DNA from: Bin80 sp965215475
GTDB taxonomy: Bacteria > Bacteroidota > Rhodothermia > Rhodothermales > Bin80
DNA: 64,000 bases
Direction: 5' to 3'
Assembly (NCBI GenBank): GCA_965215475.1
Contig: OZ244061.1
Location: forward strand, 2,852,001 to 2,916,000
Shown one piece after another: positions 1 through 8,861 of the stretch; position 1 is the stretch's first letter, and every line of letters starts with the position of its first letter. The notes below the pieces were generated by a model. The model ran no database searches and was not told the DNA's origin. It worked only from the letters and a program-made list of their open reading frames with translations. The position numbers and the translations under genes are program-made.

Positions 1-936
1 CGAGAGGTTCTAGGATCTGGAGTAGAACAGAGGGGATCGTTGGTTGCAGAAGGACACCTACGGTTTGATTTCAATCACTATGAACGGGTCAGTGTAGAAA
101 ATCTCCGACGTGTCCAAGATCGAGTGAATGAGCAGATACAGCGAAATATCGGTGCGGAAATTGATCCAGAAGTTCCGTATAAAGAGGCATTGACACGAGG
201 AGCAACCGCGCTCTTTGGAGAAAAATATGGGGATGTGGTTCGTATGGTCACGTTCGATCCAGCATTCTCGGTAGAATTATGTGGAGGAACTCATGTCCAG
301 GCCTCCGGTGAGATAGGGCTTTTTCTCTTGCAATCTGAGGGTTCGATTGCCACGGGAGTCCGTCGTGTTGAAGCAATTGTGGGAGTAGATGCAGTCAATC
401 TGGTGACTCAGGATCTGGCTTCACTAGAGCAAACCAGAAGGCAGTTCAGAGGATCAAAGCGCCCGGTTGAGGAATCTGTGGCAGAACTGCTTGAGACAAA
501 TCGCGCACTCCAGAAGGAGATAGAGAAATTTCGTCATGAACAACTTTCTTCACAGTTGGACGGAATACTGGGCCGTATGATTACTGTGGATGAGATTCAT
601 TTGGCGATCGGGCAAATTGACGCTGTAGATATGGATATGCTGCGAGCACAGGGACAGGAACTACGTCAGCGCCTGAAAGCGTCCAGTATAGGGATTCTAG
701 GTGCGAGAGATCCAGAAGGGCAAAAAGCTTATTTGGTGGCGGTTGTAACGGATGATTTATTATCCAAGGGCGTGAATGCAGGGAAGATTGCTGGTCATTT
801 TGCTCGTCAAATTGGCGGTGGTGGCGGGGGGCGGCCAGAGCTTGCTACAGCGGGTGGACGCGAACCTGAAAAGCTTGATGCTGTACTCAAGAATGCACCG
901 AAATTGATCCGAACTGTGTTACCGGCATCGTTATGA
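1..936 (+). CDS. alaS: Alanyl-tRNA synthetase, C-terminal part (5' end outside window)
   Basis: The frame is open from base 1 and stops at 936, so this is the 3' part of a gene that begins upstream. Alanyl-tRNA synthetase charges tRNA-Ala in the cytoplasm. The visible part begins in the editing domain: LVAEGHLRFDFNHYE and the zinc-binding ELCGGTHV motif (Cys and His ligands) are diagnostic. A coiled linker follows, then the C-terminal DHHA1 domain with its glycine-rich GGGGGGRPELATAGG signature close to the end. The internal TTG at 40 is not the start, because the reading frame continues upstream with family-like sequence. A tRNA gene follows 41 bp after the stop. Identification is firm; only the N-terminal catalytic part is missing from the window. 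Confidence 0.97.
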   Translation, partial: REVLGSGVEQRGSLVAEGHLRFDFNHYERVSVENLRRVQDRVNEQIQRNIGAEIDPEVPYKEALTRGATALFGEKYGDVVRMVTFDPAFSVELCGGTHVQASGEIGLFLLQSEGSIATGVRRVEAIVGVDAVNLVTQDLASLEQTRRQFRGSKRPVEESVAELLETNRALQKEIEKFRHEQLSSQLDGILGRMITVDEIHLAIGQIDAVDMDMLRAQGQELRQRLKASSIGILGARDPEGQKAYLVAVVTDDLLSKGVNAGKIAGHFARQIGGGGGGRPELATAGGREPEKLDAVLKNAPKLIRTVLPASL

Positions 937-977
937 TCACGAACAAATCCCTTTTCGTATTCGTTGACGGGCGTTTC

Positions 978-1063
978 GGAGGGGTGCCGGAGTGGTCGAA
1001 CGGGGTGGTCTCGAAAACCATTGTAGGTACTGCCTACCGGGGGTTCGAATCCCTCCCCCTCCG
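978..1063 (+). tRNA. tRNA-Ser (anticodon CGA)
   Basis: An 86-nt class II tRNA can be folded by hand. The acceptor stem is GGAGGGG with CCCCTCC, followed by discriminator G. The anticodon loop CTCGAAA gives anticodon CGA, which reads UCG serine codons. The long variable arm is a 5-bp stem (GTAGG/CCTAC), and the T-arm has GGTTCGAATCC. CCA is not encoded. The gene sits 41 bp after alaS. No integration scar is seen beside it. Confidence 0.95.
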
Positions 1064-1441
1064 CTTTCAATGAGGCTTGAGATTATTCGTGCTTGCCCCT
1101 ATGGTCAAATTTAGGCAATAATGTATTTAACTGCTCTTGTTGGATGATGGAATCTGAAAAAAAGTCCAAAGTCTAGGAAGCGAATAAGATAGCCTGAATT
1201 TGAGAATTTGGATGTACTGGTGAGATGTTTTCCGTTCGTCAGAGGGGCGAGTCACATCCACTGCTCAGGGAATTTGGAACAGATAGCTCATATTTAGGCA
1301 TAGCGACTCAATAAGGAAAATCCAGGACGTCAAATCTGCCCATTGGATACAGAAAATTTGTTTTTGGGTCTGCACTGTGTTTTTTTATTTCGGGTTTAGG
1401 CATGTCGCAACATTTATCGGATCATCTTGGTTTCTGCGTGC
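1064..1441. other. Intergenic region, no gene seen
   Basis: This 378-bp stretch lies between the tRNA and the signal-peptide protein at 1442. I see no coding sequence with family features. It presumably holds the promoter of the downstream gene, but no convincing box could be picked by eye. Confidence 0.5.
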
Positions 1442-4261
1442 ATGGCACGTAAGCTATCCAAATCTTTGGTCATTTCACTTATTGTGCTTCTGGGACCTGT
1501 TTCGGTTTTAGGGCAATATTATGAACCTATCGTGCGGCCGTTGGGGAGTAAATACCGCGTTCATAAGACGCAGCATTTTGAGATCATTTTTGAAGAAGGA
1601 AGTGAGGTTGAGGCTTGGCAGACAGCTCTTATCTTAGAGCGAGCACTTCCGAAGGCACAGGCTCTTTCCGGGATGCCGGGTAAGATGTGGATGCCCGTGA
1701 TCCTGAACAACTCCAATGATCGCGCGAACGGGTACGTTCATACCCACCCATTTCGACAAGAGATCGAAGTTCCCCATATAAAGGGGAACCGGATCGGGAT
1801 AAGGTCCAATTCTTGGCTTGAAGTCGTTGGGACGCATGAGTTGGTACATGCCACACAAGCACAGGCAAGGGGGCCGTGGGGAGTGGGAAAAATCCTTCGT
1901 TGGTTTGCGCCCGATGCTGCGCGCGCCCTGAATTTATCCTTACCACCAGGTTTGAATGAAGGGGCTGCAGTTTATTTTGAAAGCCCAGGTTCTCACAGTG
2001 CAGGACGGCTGAGTGATGCTCGATTTCAGATGCAGTACCGAGCGGCAGTGGCATCTGAGCGCCCATGGAGTCTGTCACAGCTTTTTGAGTCGTCCCGATA
2101 TGGTTTTCATGCCAATCGCCACTATATTGGAGGAGCCAACTTTTTTGCCTGGCAATCTTCAAAAGATCAGGGACTCTTTTTTGAGAAGATGCGGACTAGG
2201 CGCTATCGTAATCCTATTCGGTCAACGGGGTTAGATTTACGCCACACCACGGGTCGGTCGTTGGATGAGTTGATTGCTGAGTTTCGGAAGGAAACGTCTA
2301 CTCAAGAAGCCCACCAACGCTCAAGACAGCCCGCTCCCATTGCAGAGATTCCTGGAATCCGACATCGGCGGCCGCAATGGTTAGATCATTCGACGCTTGT
2401 CGTATATCGGAGAGGGCTCAATGAAACTCCAGGGTTATATAGTTTGGATATCGAAACTGGGGCCACAAAACGAATTCACTCGGTTCGGTTACCCGAAGAT
2501 GCATGGTTTAGCGTAGCAGATAATGTGATACTTTATTCCCGCTATGTTCCAGATCGATTCTCAACGCTCGCTTCATCTGCGGATATATTCAAGTATGATT
2601 TAATTGAGAATCGGGAGAAGCGTCTAACTCATGGAGCGCGTGCACATGCTCCGGTGCAAGGCCCTTCCGGTATTTGGGCACTTCAGAATGATGGACAACG
2701 CAATACTTGGATTGAGATTGATGCAGTTGGCAATATTCAAACGATTCGCGGCCGAAGGCAGGCAGATCTGATTCAGATTGCACCCGCTTCAGAAACCACG
2801 GCTGTCTTGGTTCGACATGATCGGGAGCAGGTAATATATCGTGCAGATTCAATCGGAGTATTAGAACCATGGATTTTTATGGATGATGCTGCGATTCGTG
2901 AACTCTCATGGAGTTCGGATGGGCGTTATCTTCTATTTACGGCAGATCGGAGTGGTGTAACCAATGTTTTTTGTCACGACGTGGAATCAAAGCGTACCCT
3001 GCAGATTACAGATGTTCTGTATGGAGCATTAGATCCAGTTCTCTCTTCGGATAATCGTACCCTTGTTTATGTTGACTACCAGCATGAGCGCTATAATGTT
3101 GTTGCTGTAGATTTTATTCCTGAAGAAGGAGTTGAAGTGTCACTTACGGACATAAGTGAACTGCCCGAAATTCTTCCCCGATTGGATCTACCAGAAAACT
3201 TCTCTCACGAGCCGTATAGATTGAGGGAAAGGATTTTTCCTCGAATGTTAGTTCCGATAGGTATATGGTCAGATGATACTCCAGGAAGAAGCTTGGGGGT
3301 AGGTGGAGGATTGGGAATCCACGGGAGTGATCCTCTTCGCCGGCTGTCCTATACATTAGAAACAACGCTACAGGCGCAAAAACTATGGGCACGGGCAGAG
3401 ATGAGCGCAGTTTTTCGTCCAATGATTGCAACCATTGAGGTATATAATCAGCCTGGTACGGTCATTGCTAGAATCCTCACACAGAAAGATAGGATCGAAT
3501 ATATCCAGGATATCACCTACGGAGAGCAATCCAGAGGAGCTGGAGTGACACTCACCCTGCCACTTCGCTTTGAAGCGAATGTGCGTCATAGCTATGCTAG
3601 TATCCTTATGGGGATACGTAGCGAGCAAACACGATGGTTTAGCTTGGATGAAAATTCGGTTCCCTATCGCATAGATACACGTCAATCCCTTGCCGAATGG
3701 GAGGGTAGCACACGCGTGGACATGGGTGTTATACTTGCCGTAGGTCTGCAGCAGAATACACGGGATATACAGCCAAACAGGGGTACAGTTCTTAGAGTAT
3801 ATGGACGTGCAGATATGGTTCGCGAACCTACCCCTAGACGGACCGGGCTCTATATGCGACTCAATCAGTATTGGTCCATTTCCCAGAGACAGAGCACAGG
3901 TATGATACTGGGAGCGTCGCTATTGTCTCAAAGTCATGCGGGCGTATATAGCCGTTCATTGATTCTTCCTGAGGGGCATGAAGCATTTCTTGGTGGTGGG
4001 GCACATGTTCGGGTTGATGCGGAGATCGTGCAACCGGTGTGGTATATGCAGGATGGATTTTTAACGGTTCCCGTGTATTTCAAGGCCCTCTATGTGTATG
4101 GATTTGCCCAGAGAATGGTTGTCAGTACAGATTATGCCAGAGAATGGTCAGCGGGACTCGGGATAGGGCTTCAATTTCGATTACTACATTACTTGGATCT
4201 GGAATTACGTGCTTCATTTAATCCACTGGATGTTAGTAAAGGGTATTTCACGCTAATGTAA
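1442..4261 (+). CDS. Secreted metalloprotease-like / TolB propeller / outer-membrane barrel protein
   Basis: A 939-residue protein with an N-terminal signal peptide (hydrophobic ISLIVLLGPVSVLG, then QYYEP). HELVH at residues 132-136 fits a gluzincin HExxH zinc site, and NEGAAVYFE near residue 178 could supply the third glutamate ligand. Residues about 310-590 contain TolB/WD40-like propeller strands (for example WSSDGRYLLFTADRSG). The last 330 residues look like outer-membrane beta-barrel strands with BamA-type features. I chose ATG 1442 over the upstream in-frame TTG at 1427 because the signal peptide starts there. The likely location is the outer membrane or periplasm. Substrate and role are unknown. 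It appears monocistronic; a 430-bp gap follows. Confidence 0.7.
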   Translation: MARKLSKSLVISLIVLLGPVSVLGQYYEPIVRPLGSKYRVHKTQHFEIIFEEGSEVEAWQTALILERALPKAQALSGMPGKMWMPVILNNSNDRANGYVHTHPFRQEIEVPHIKGNRIGIRSNSWLEVVGTHELVHATQAQARGPWGVGKILRWFAPDAARALNLSLPPGLNEGAAVYFESPGSHSAGRLSDARFQMQYRAAVASERPWSLSQLFESSRYGFHANRHYIGGANFFAWQSSKDQGLFFEKMRTRRYRNPIRSTGLDLRHTTGRSLDELIAEFRKETSTQEAHQRSRQPAPIAEIPGIRHRRPQWLDHSTLVVYRRGLNETPGLYSLDIETGATKRIHSVRLPEDAWFSVADNVILYSRYVPDRFSTLASSADIFKYDLIENREKRLTHGARAHAPVQGPSGIWALQNDGQRNTWIEIDAVGNIQTIRGRRQADLIQIAPASETTAVLVRHDREQVIYRADSIGVLEPWIFMDDAAIRELSWSSDGRYLLFTADRSGVTNVFCHDVESKRTLQITDVLYGALDPVLSSDNRTLVYVDYQHERYNVVAVDFIPEEGVEVSLTDISELPEILPRLDLPENFSHEPYRLRERIFPRMLVPIGIWSDDTPGRSLGVGGGLGIHGSDPLRRLSYTLETTLQAQKLWARAEMSAVFRPMIATIEVYNQPGTVIARILTQKDRIEYIQDITYGEQSRGAGVTLTLPLRFEANVRHSYASILMGIRSEQTRWFSLDENSVPYRIDTRQSLAEWEGSTRVDMGVILAVGLQQNTRDIQPNRGTVLRVYGRADMVREPTPRRTGLYMRLNQYWSISQRQSTGMILGASLLSQSHAGVYSRSLILPEGHEAFLGGGAHVRVDAEIVQPVWYMQDGFLTVPVYFKALYVYGFAQRMVVSTDYAREWSAGLGIGLQFRLLHYLDLELRASFNPLDVSKGYFTLM

Positions 4262-4693
4262 TTTCTGGGAATTCGCTAAACTCACAGGAGATGAGTTGGC
4301 GGCTGCAAGCCAGTTCTGGACAATGGAACGCAGGATCTATCCGTGTGAACCCGATGCAAACGGCGTACCTATACGACCCCCATAGGATATAATGGAGTTT
4401 CTCATGAAGATGCAGCTCTCTCTGGAAAGCGCGCTTATGGGCCTGAGAGATCCAACAGTACATGAATCAAAAATCCGCACGCGATGCTTCTCACATTACA
4501 GCATCTTCTTTTGTGAAGTGAACCTTGCATGGGATGACGCTCTCTCTCGTTTCCATTGGAGGATGGAATCAGGGAACAAAAAAAGATTCAAAATATAGGA
4601 ACTGAGCAGGCTGGTTAATTTTCACGATCTTATGGATTGAGTTCTTGCATTGAGCGATGCTGGATCAAGATTCAACGTAAACGTTCTTCAATC
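4262..4693. other. Intergenic region, no convincing gene
   Basis: The 432-bp stretch between the metalloprotease-like protein and the coiled-coil gene contains a 68-codon open frame at 4392-4598, but its product shows no recognisable motif and there is no good ribosome binding site. I do not call it a gene. Around 4556-4620 there is loose similarity to 1140-1200, too weak to define a repeat. Confidence 0.4.
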
Positions 4694-5113
4694 ATGTCAG
4701 AAATACCTAAGATTGCCCGGGAGTTGAATTCTGCTGGAGTAGAATGGGAACAAGCCCAAGTGCATGCGGAGGTAATCACCACTTCCGTAAACGGTGCGCT
4801 TGAACAGGTTGCGACCAAGGAATTCGTCAATAGTAAAATCGCCGAGTTACGTGCAGAGATGCAGACTGGGTTCGCCGAAGTACATGCAAAAAACGCAGAG
4901 TTACGTGCAGAGATGCAGACTGGGTTTGCCGAAGTAGATGCAAAAAACGCAGAGTTACGTGCAGAGATGCAGACTGGGTTTGCCGAAGTACACGCAAAAA
5001 ACGCAGAGTTACGTGCAGAAAATAAAGCATCACAATTGCAACAACTTCGCTGGATTATTGGAACCATCCTAGCCATAGGATCCATCCAGATTGCGGCTCA
5101 AATTTTTATGTAA
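4694..5113 (+). CDS. Coiled-coil protein with C-terminal membrane anchor and 18-residue repeats
   Basis: About 139 residues from ATG 4694. The middle is a charged coiled coil made of three near-identical 18-residue units (ELRAEMQTGFAEVxAKN pattern) plus a partial fourth. The C-terminus has a hydrophobic segment (WIIGTILAIGSIQIAAQIF), so the protein is probably membrane-tethered. The layout resembles DUF1640-type/CCDC90-like bacterial proteins (residues VATKEFVNSKIAELRAE), but I cannot assign a function. The in-frame start at 4637 adds no recognisable sequence and was not used. A strong hairpin follows 3 bp after the stop. Confidence 0.65.
   Translation: MSEIPKIARELNSAGVEWEQAQVHAEVITTSVNGALEQVATKEFVNSKIAELRAEMQTGFAEVHAKNAELRAEMQTGFAEVDAKNAELRAEMQTGFAEVHAKNAELRAENKASQLQQLRWIIGTILAIGSIQIAAQIFM
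4841..5023 (+). repeat. 54-bp in-frame tandem repeat, 3.4 copies
   Basis: Units start at 4841, 4895 and 4949, with a partial copy from 5003. They are almost identical in DNA, with only a few base differences. Near-identity at DNA level points to recent expansion. Because the unit is 18 codons, copy-number change keeps the frame. Confidence 0.9.
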
Positions 5114-5116
5114 CAG

Positions 5117-5147
5117 GTATGATTCATCATTTTATGATGAATCATAC
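5117..5147. terminator. Perfect 14-bp hairpin after the coiled-coil gene
   Basis: The two arms, 5117-5130 and 5134-5147, are exact reverse complements with a TTT loop. It lies 3 bp after the stop at 5113. No T-run follows, so it is either a U-poor terminator or an mRNA 3'-end stabiliser. Structure is certain; role is inferred from position. Confidence 0.55.
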
Positions 5148-5195
5148 TCTCTGTCCTTGGAGTTTGGTTTTGCTCCGTGACGTATACAGGAGGCG

Positions 5196-5387
5196 ATGAG
5201 AGTTCCCATTACCTTCCTCGATAAGCATAATCCAGAGCACTTTGAGATATTGGGGTTTGATTATAATGCAAAAGTGGATTTACTCCCAAAAATCATAAAG
5301 CCAGAATGGAAAGGTAAAATAGATAGGGGCTATGTCAACGGAAAAAGAATATACGCTCTCATCCTCATTCGCAATAGGCAGATTTGA
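5196..5387 (+). pseudogene. C-terminal remnant of an EcoRI-type adenine-specific methyltransferase
   Basis: The 63 residues (MRVPITFLDKHNPEHFEILG ... RGYVNGKRIYALILIRN) match what I recall of the C-terminal end of EcoRI-family adenine methyltransferases (VPITFLDKYNPEQFEI...NGKR pattern). The catalytic N-terminal part, with SAM-binding and NPPY-type motifs, is absent, so it cannot methylate DNA as it stands. The ATG is preceded by an excellent AGGAGG sequence at correct spacing, so the fragment may still be translated. It sits 48 bp beyond the hairpin at 5117-5147. Most likely a deletion relic of a restriction-modification locus. Confidence 0.6.
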
Positions 5388-5567
5388 GCCATGGAAATTT
5401 GCGAGAACCCTAACTCGGTGAGGAATTAAATGTATAAGTTTCTTTCGGATTTAGAATAAATTTCAGGAACCGATCACGAAAAATGTTTTGGCATTTGAGC
5501 ACTACATGTAGTATAAACACTGTTTTCGTGAGTGATGTGATTGGTCCAGTTCAAATGAAAACCTAAA

Positions 5568-6452
5568 ATGATGCGGCAGATTGCTCTCATTTGTATACTT
5601 GCAGGATTTGTATCTGCACCAATTGCTCGTGAATTTCAATGTACGGCTCAGATTAATTATCGACAGCTTGAAGGCTCTGGATTTTCATTTCTTGATGAAC
5701 TCAGAGGGGAGATTGAGGATTACATGAACAATAATAATTGGACGGAAGATCAATTCGAGATTCATGAACTCATCGAATGCTCTATCCAAGTTGTGATTCA
5801 GGAAAATTTTACGCTGACGTCCTTCAGGGCACAGTTGATATTGAATAGTACCCGTCCAATTTATGGGACCATGGCAAAGACCCCCATGCTACAGATCAGT
5901 GATGAGGCATGGAATTTTAATTATTCACAAGGAACCCCCTTGGTATTTGAAATTGAGCGATTCGATGGACTCACATCCGTCCTGGATTACTATGCCTATC
6001 TTATGTTAGGTTACGATTATGATTCGTTCAGTGAATTTGGCGGAGAACAGCACTTTCAGAAAGCTAAGCGTATTCAGCAGTTGGCTGTTGCTACAAATGC
6101 GGTGGGGTGGAGCACTATAGATGTGGATGGACGTGCCCGGATTGTGGATCAAATGACGAGTCCACGTATGCGGCCCCTTCGTCAAGTTTATTATCAGTAT
6201 CACATTGAGGCATTAGATTTATTTACCTCGGACCCAGAAGCTGCACGTGTCAACGTGATGGAGGTTCTGGAAATGATGTCAGATCTATATGATGATCAAT
6301 CCAGACAATATGTTTTTGACATTTTTTTCGGCACAAAATCGAAAGAACTGATAGGGATGTTTCAGGACTCAGCAGACCGCGGACAAGTGTATGACCTTCT
6401 CTCTAATGTGGATCCTTCCCGGCTCTCCAATTATGACGTATTAATCGAATAG
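5568..6452 (+). CDS. DUF4835 / PorD-like periplasmic protein
   Basis: A 294-residue protein with an N-terminal signal peptide (ALICILAGFVSAPIA). The body fits DUF4835: EFQCTAQINYRQLEG near the start, then a central FEIERFDGLTSVLDYYAYLMLGYDYDSFSEFGG block. DUF4835 proteins are restricted largely to Bacteroidota and relatives and are annotated as PorD, a type IX secretion accessory, in some genomes. A possible T9SS cargo is encoded at 30694-33087 in this window, which fits. It starts a probable co-directional run: DUF411 follows 3 bp later and def 5 bp after that. Family is recognised with good confidence; the T9SS role is inference. Confidence 0.75.
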   Translation: MMRQIALICILAGFVSAPIAREFQCTAQINYRQLEGSGFSFLDELRGEIEDYMNNNNWTEDQFEIHELIECSIQVVIQENFTLTSFRAQLILNSTRPIYGTMAKTPMLQISDEAWNFNYSQGTPLVFEIERFDGLTSVLDYYAYLMLGYDYDSFSEFGGEQHFQKAKRIQQLAVATNAVGWSTIDVDGRARIVDQMTSPRMRPLRQVYYQYHIEALDLFTSDPEAARVNVMEVLEMMSDLYDDQSRQYVFDIFFGTKSKELIGMFQDSADRGQVYDLLSNVDPSRLSNYDVLIE

Positions 6453-6455
6453 ATC

Positions 6456-6923
6456 ATGAAGAGGATAATTTTTATTGCACTTTCAAGTGTGGCGTTATGC
6501 GCTATTATTGTAGCAGGATTTACAATGCGACCCAGTAGTCAAGAGGTGAAGGCGAAAATGGTTGTGTACAGATCTCCGACGTGTGGGTGCTGTGTCAAGT
6601 GGGCAGAGCATATGGAGGTTGCTGGTTTTGAAGTAGAGTCTCGGGATATGCGGGATATGGGCTCAGTCAAAGAAGAGTTGGGGGTTCCGGCAGCCTCCCA
6701 TTCATGCCATACTGCCGTCGTAGATGGGTATGTGATTGAGGGGCACGTGCCGGCTCTTTATGTACAAAAATTGCTTAAAGAGAAACCGGATATTTTAGGC
6801 ATCGGGGTGCCGGGGATGCCTATGGGGTCACCGGGAATGGAGGGGCCGAACGCAAAACCCTATGAAGTCGTGACGTTCAACCGGGAAAAAGTTACTGGCG
6901 TTTATGCTCAGGTGGATCCGTAG
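6456..6923 (+). CDS. DUF411 (CopG-type) metal-binding protein
   Basis: 155 residues with an N-terminal hydrophobic signal/anchor (IIFIALSSVALCAIIVAGF). The DUF411 core is clear: VYRSPTCGCCVKWAEHM with a CxCC cluster, ELGVPAASHSCHTAVVDGYV with the conserved Cys, then EGHVPALYVQKLL. The family is thioredoxin-like, periplasmic, and often linked to copper handling. The C-terminus is rich in Gly/Met (GIGVPGMPMGSPGM), compatible with metal binding. It lies 3 bp after the DUF4835 gene and 5 bp before def, so it is probably co-transcribed. No copper-efflux partner is nearby, so the metal is inferred. Confidence 0.85.
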   Translation: MKRIIFIALSSVALCAIIVAGFTMRPSSQEVKAKMVVYRSPTCGCCVKWAEHMEVAGFEVESRDMRDMGSVKEELGVPAASHSCHTAVVDGYVIEGHVPALYVQKLLKEKPDILGIGVPGMPMGSPGMEGPNAKPYEVVTFNREKVTGVYAQVDP

Positions 6924-6928
6924 CATTC

Positions 6929-7498
6929 ATGTCGATACTTTCCATTCGTTTGTTTGGCGACTCCATTCTGCGTCAACAAACCAAGTTTATCAAAGCGGTT
7001 GATGCGGAGATTCAGAAATTGATTGCCGATATGATTGAGACAATGCATAATGCTGAAGGCATTGGTCTTGCCGCCCCTCAAGTTGGGCGCTTAGAACGTT
7101 TGTTTGTCGTGGATGTCTCTGGACTTAAAGAAGCTTTTCCAGAGCAAGAGGTTGATCGGTTACCGGATCACCCTATGGTGTTCATTAATCCAGAGATCAC
7201 TTGGGAATCCGAGGGCGAGGAAGAGTTTGAAGAAGGATGCCTTTCCATCCCTGACATCAGAGAGCCGGTTTTTCGGCCAGAGGCGGTACAGATCACCTAT
7301 CAGGATAGAAATATGCAGGAGCACTCCCTGAAGGTTGATGGCATTCTCGCTCGCGTAATCCAACACGAGTACGATCATTTGGAGGGAGTCCTGTTTACCG
7401 ATTATATAAGTGTATTTCGCCGCACGATGCTTAAACGGAAGCTGGCAGAAATATCACGTGGGATGAGCAGTGCAAATTATCCTGTACAAACAGCATAG
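6929..7498 (+). CDS. def: Peptide deformylase
   Basis: 189 residues, normal length. It removes the formyl group from the initiator methionine of nascent proteins in the cytoplasm. All three family motifs are intact: GIGLAAPQVG at residues 44-53, EGCLS at 102-106 with metal-ligand Cys104, and HEYDH at 146-150 with the metal-ligand histidines and catalytic Glu147. It follows DUF411 by 5 bp and precedes an M23 peptidase gene, so it is likely part of the same transcript. Identification is firm. Confidence 0.97.
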   Translation: MSILSIRLFGDSILRQQTKFIKAVDAEIQKLIADMIETMHNAEGIGLAAPQVGRLERLFVVDVSGLKEAFPEQEVDRLPDHPMVFINPEITWESEGEEEFEEGCLSIPDIREPVFRPEAVQITYQDRNMQEHSLKVDGILARVIQHEYDHLEGVLFTDYISVFRRTMLKRKLAEISRGMSSANYPVQTA

Positions 7499-7530
7499 AG
7501 ATTCCCCATTTTCATGGATAAACTTAAATC

Positions 7531-8688
7531 ATGGGCATGAAAATTGGGGCATCAATCATGGGTTCAAATGTGTTTTCAGAAACCCGAATGCTGCTTGGAG
7601 GGGCATGTATTGCTGTTCTTGTTTCGGGAGCTATATCTCTAAGAGTTATCGCTCAAGATGACTCCCGAATTTCAATTATCTTGCCCACGGAGAATGATGC
7701 ATTTTTTCGAGGCGGTGGGCCGGAATTCTATATGGGAACGTATCGTCAGCCAAGACCCAATGAAAGCCCGGGATGGACGGCAGGAAAGTATGGCTTTGTA
7801 CGGAATGTACGCCATACGAGGCACGGAGTGATCTACAGCCGTTTTCATGAAGGTATTGATATTCGTCCATTAAGACGCACGTCAAGAGGGGAGCCGCTAG
7901 ATGAAATCATGTCCATAGCAGATGGAGAAGTCGTATATGTAAATAGACGTGAAAATCGCTCGAATTACGGGCTCTATATCGTCGTAGAGCACTGGTGGGG
8001 AGGATCACCATACTATAGCCTCTATGCTCATCTCGGTAGAATTGATGTGTCTGTGGGGGATCAAGTCACCCAAGGGGCGTCGATTGGTATCATGGGGTAT
8101 ACGGGAGGAGGAGTAAACCGTGATCGAGCGCACCTACATCTAGAGATTAACCTGATGCTGAGCGAAGCCTTCAATGCCTGGTATGATGACCATCTTAATA
8201 AAGCTGCCCCCAATTATCATGAAATTTATAACGGTCTCAATTTGGTAGGTGTAGATATTGCTTCCTTGTATTTGAATTTGCGCGAAAATCCAGATCATAC
8301 CATTCCAGAACTTCTGACTCAAGAAACACCTTTTTTTGAGGTGACCGTTCCCTTAGGGCCTACACTTCCGGATATCTTGTGGCGCTATCCATGGTTGTGC
8401 GAGGAGCTTAAAGATTGGGTTCCCGAATATGGGCCTCCGATTGAAATGGGGAATTCATGGAAAATTACGTTTGCCGACTCTGGATTGCCAATCAAATTCG
8501 AGCCGTCTGAAGAAGTGGTAGATTCACCAAAATTGAATGTCCTTCAACGATCACCAATCGCCTATCAATACCTGACTAATGGTCTCGTTAGGGGTAGCGG
8601 AGATAGGTTCTCCCTTTCTGAGATTGGTAAGCGTCGGATTGATCTGATCTCACGCTCTGTTAATGATCTTGGGAATTCCGGGTGGTAG
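7531..8688 (+). CDS. M23-family metallopeptidase (LytM-like), exported
   Basis: 385 residues with a membrane/signal segment around residues 20-40 (LLGGACIAVLVSGAISL). The M23 core is at residues about 100-210: HEGID carries zinc ligands His106 and Asp110, and HLHLE carries His201 and His203. The VGDQVTQGASIGIMGYTG segment is typical. The expected role is peptidoglycan endopeptidase or a divisome/envelope factor in the periplasm. The 180 residues after the peptidase core are unassigned. The gene is 32 bp after def and is probably co-transcribed. Confidence 0.88.
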   Translation: MGMKIGASIMGSNVFSETRMLLGGACIAVLVSGAISLRVIAQDDSRISIILPTENDAFFRGGGPEFYMGTYRQPRPNESPGWTAGKYGFVRNVRHTRHGVIYSRFHEGIDIRPLRRTSRGEPLDEIMSIADGEVVYVNRRENRSNYGLYIVVEHWWGGSPYYSLYAHLGRIDVSVGDQVTQGASIGIMGYTGGGVNRDRAHLHLEINLMLSEAFNAWYDDHLNKAAPNYHEIYNGLNLVGVDIASLYLNLRENPDHTIPELLTQETPFFEVTVPLGPTLPDILWRYPWLCEELKDWVPEYGPPIEMGNSWKITFADSGLPIKFEPSEEVVDSPKLNVLQRSPIAYQYLTNGLVRGSGDRFSLSEIGKRRIDLISRSVNDLGNSGW

Positions 8689-8861
8689 CCTCAACCGAAG
8701 TGTGGCGGGCTCTACAGAAGAGCAGTCCCTGATTGTTCACGACCACAGAATGAATTCCGGGACGCCAGTGGATCCTAATGTGTTGTATTTGGCAAGGAAC
8801 GGTTTTTATTTTGGGAATGTCATTCGTAGGACGCATTGGAATCATGTTCAAGCCTGTTTGA

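Noticed and set aside
978..1063. tRNA-Ser as the integration site of the island
   Set aside because: The island starts 17.6 kb away after ppx and no tRNA fragment was seen at the right end.
1140..1200. Similarity between about 1140-1200 and 4556-4620 as a dispersed repeat
   Set aside because: Only short A-rich stretches agree; gaps are needed and no clear boundaries exist.
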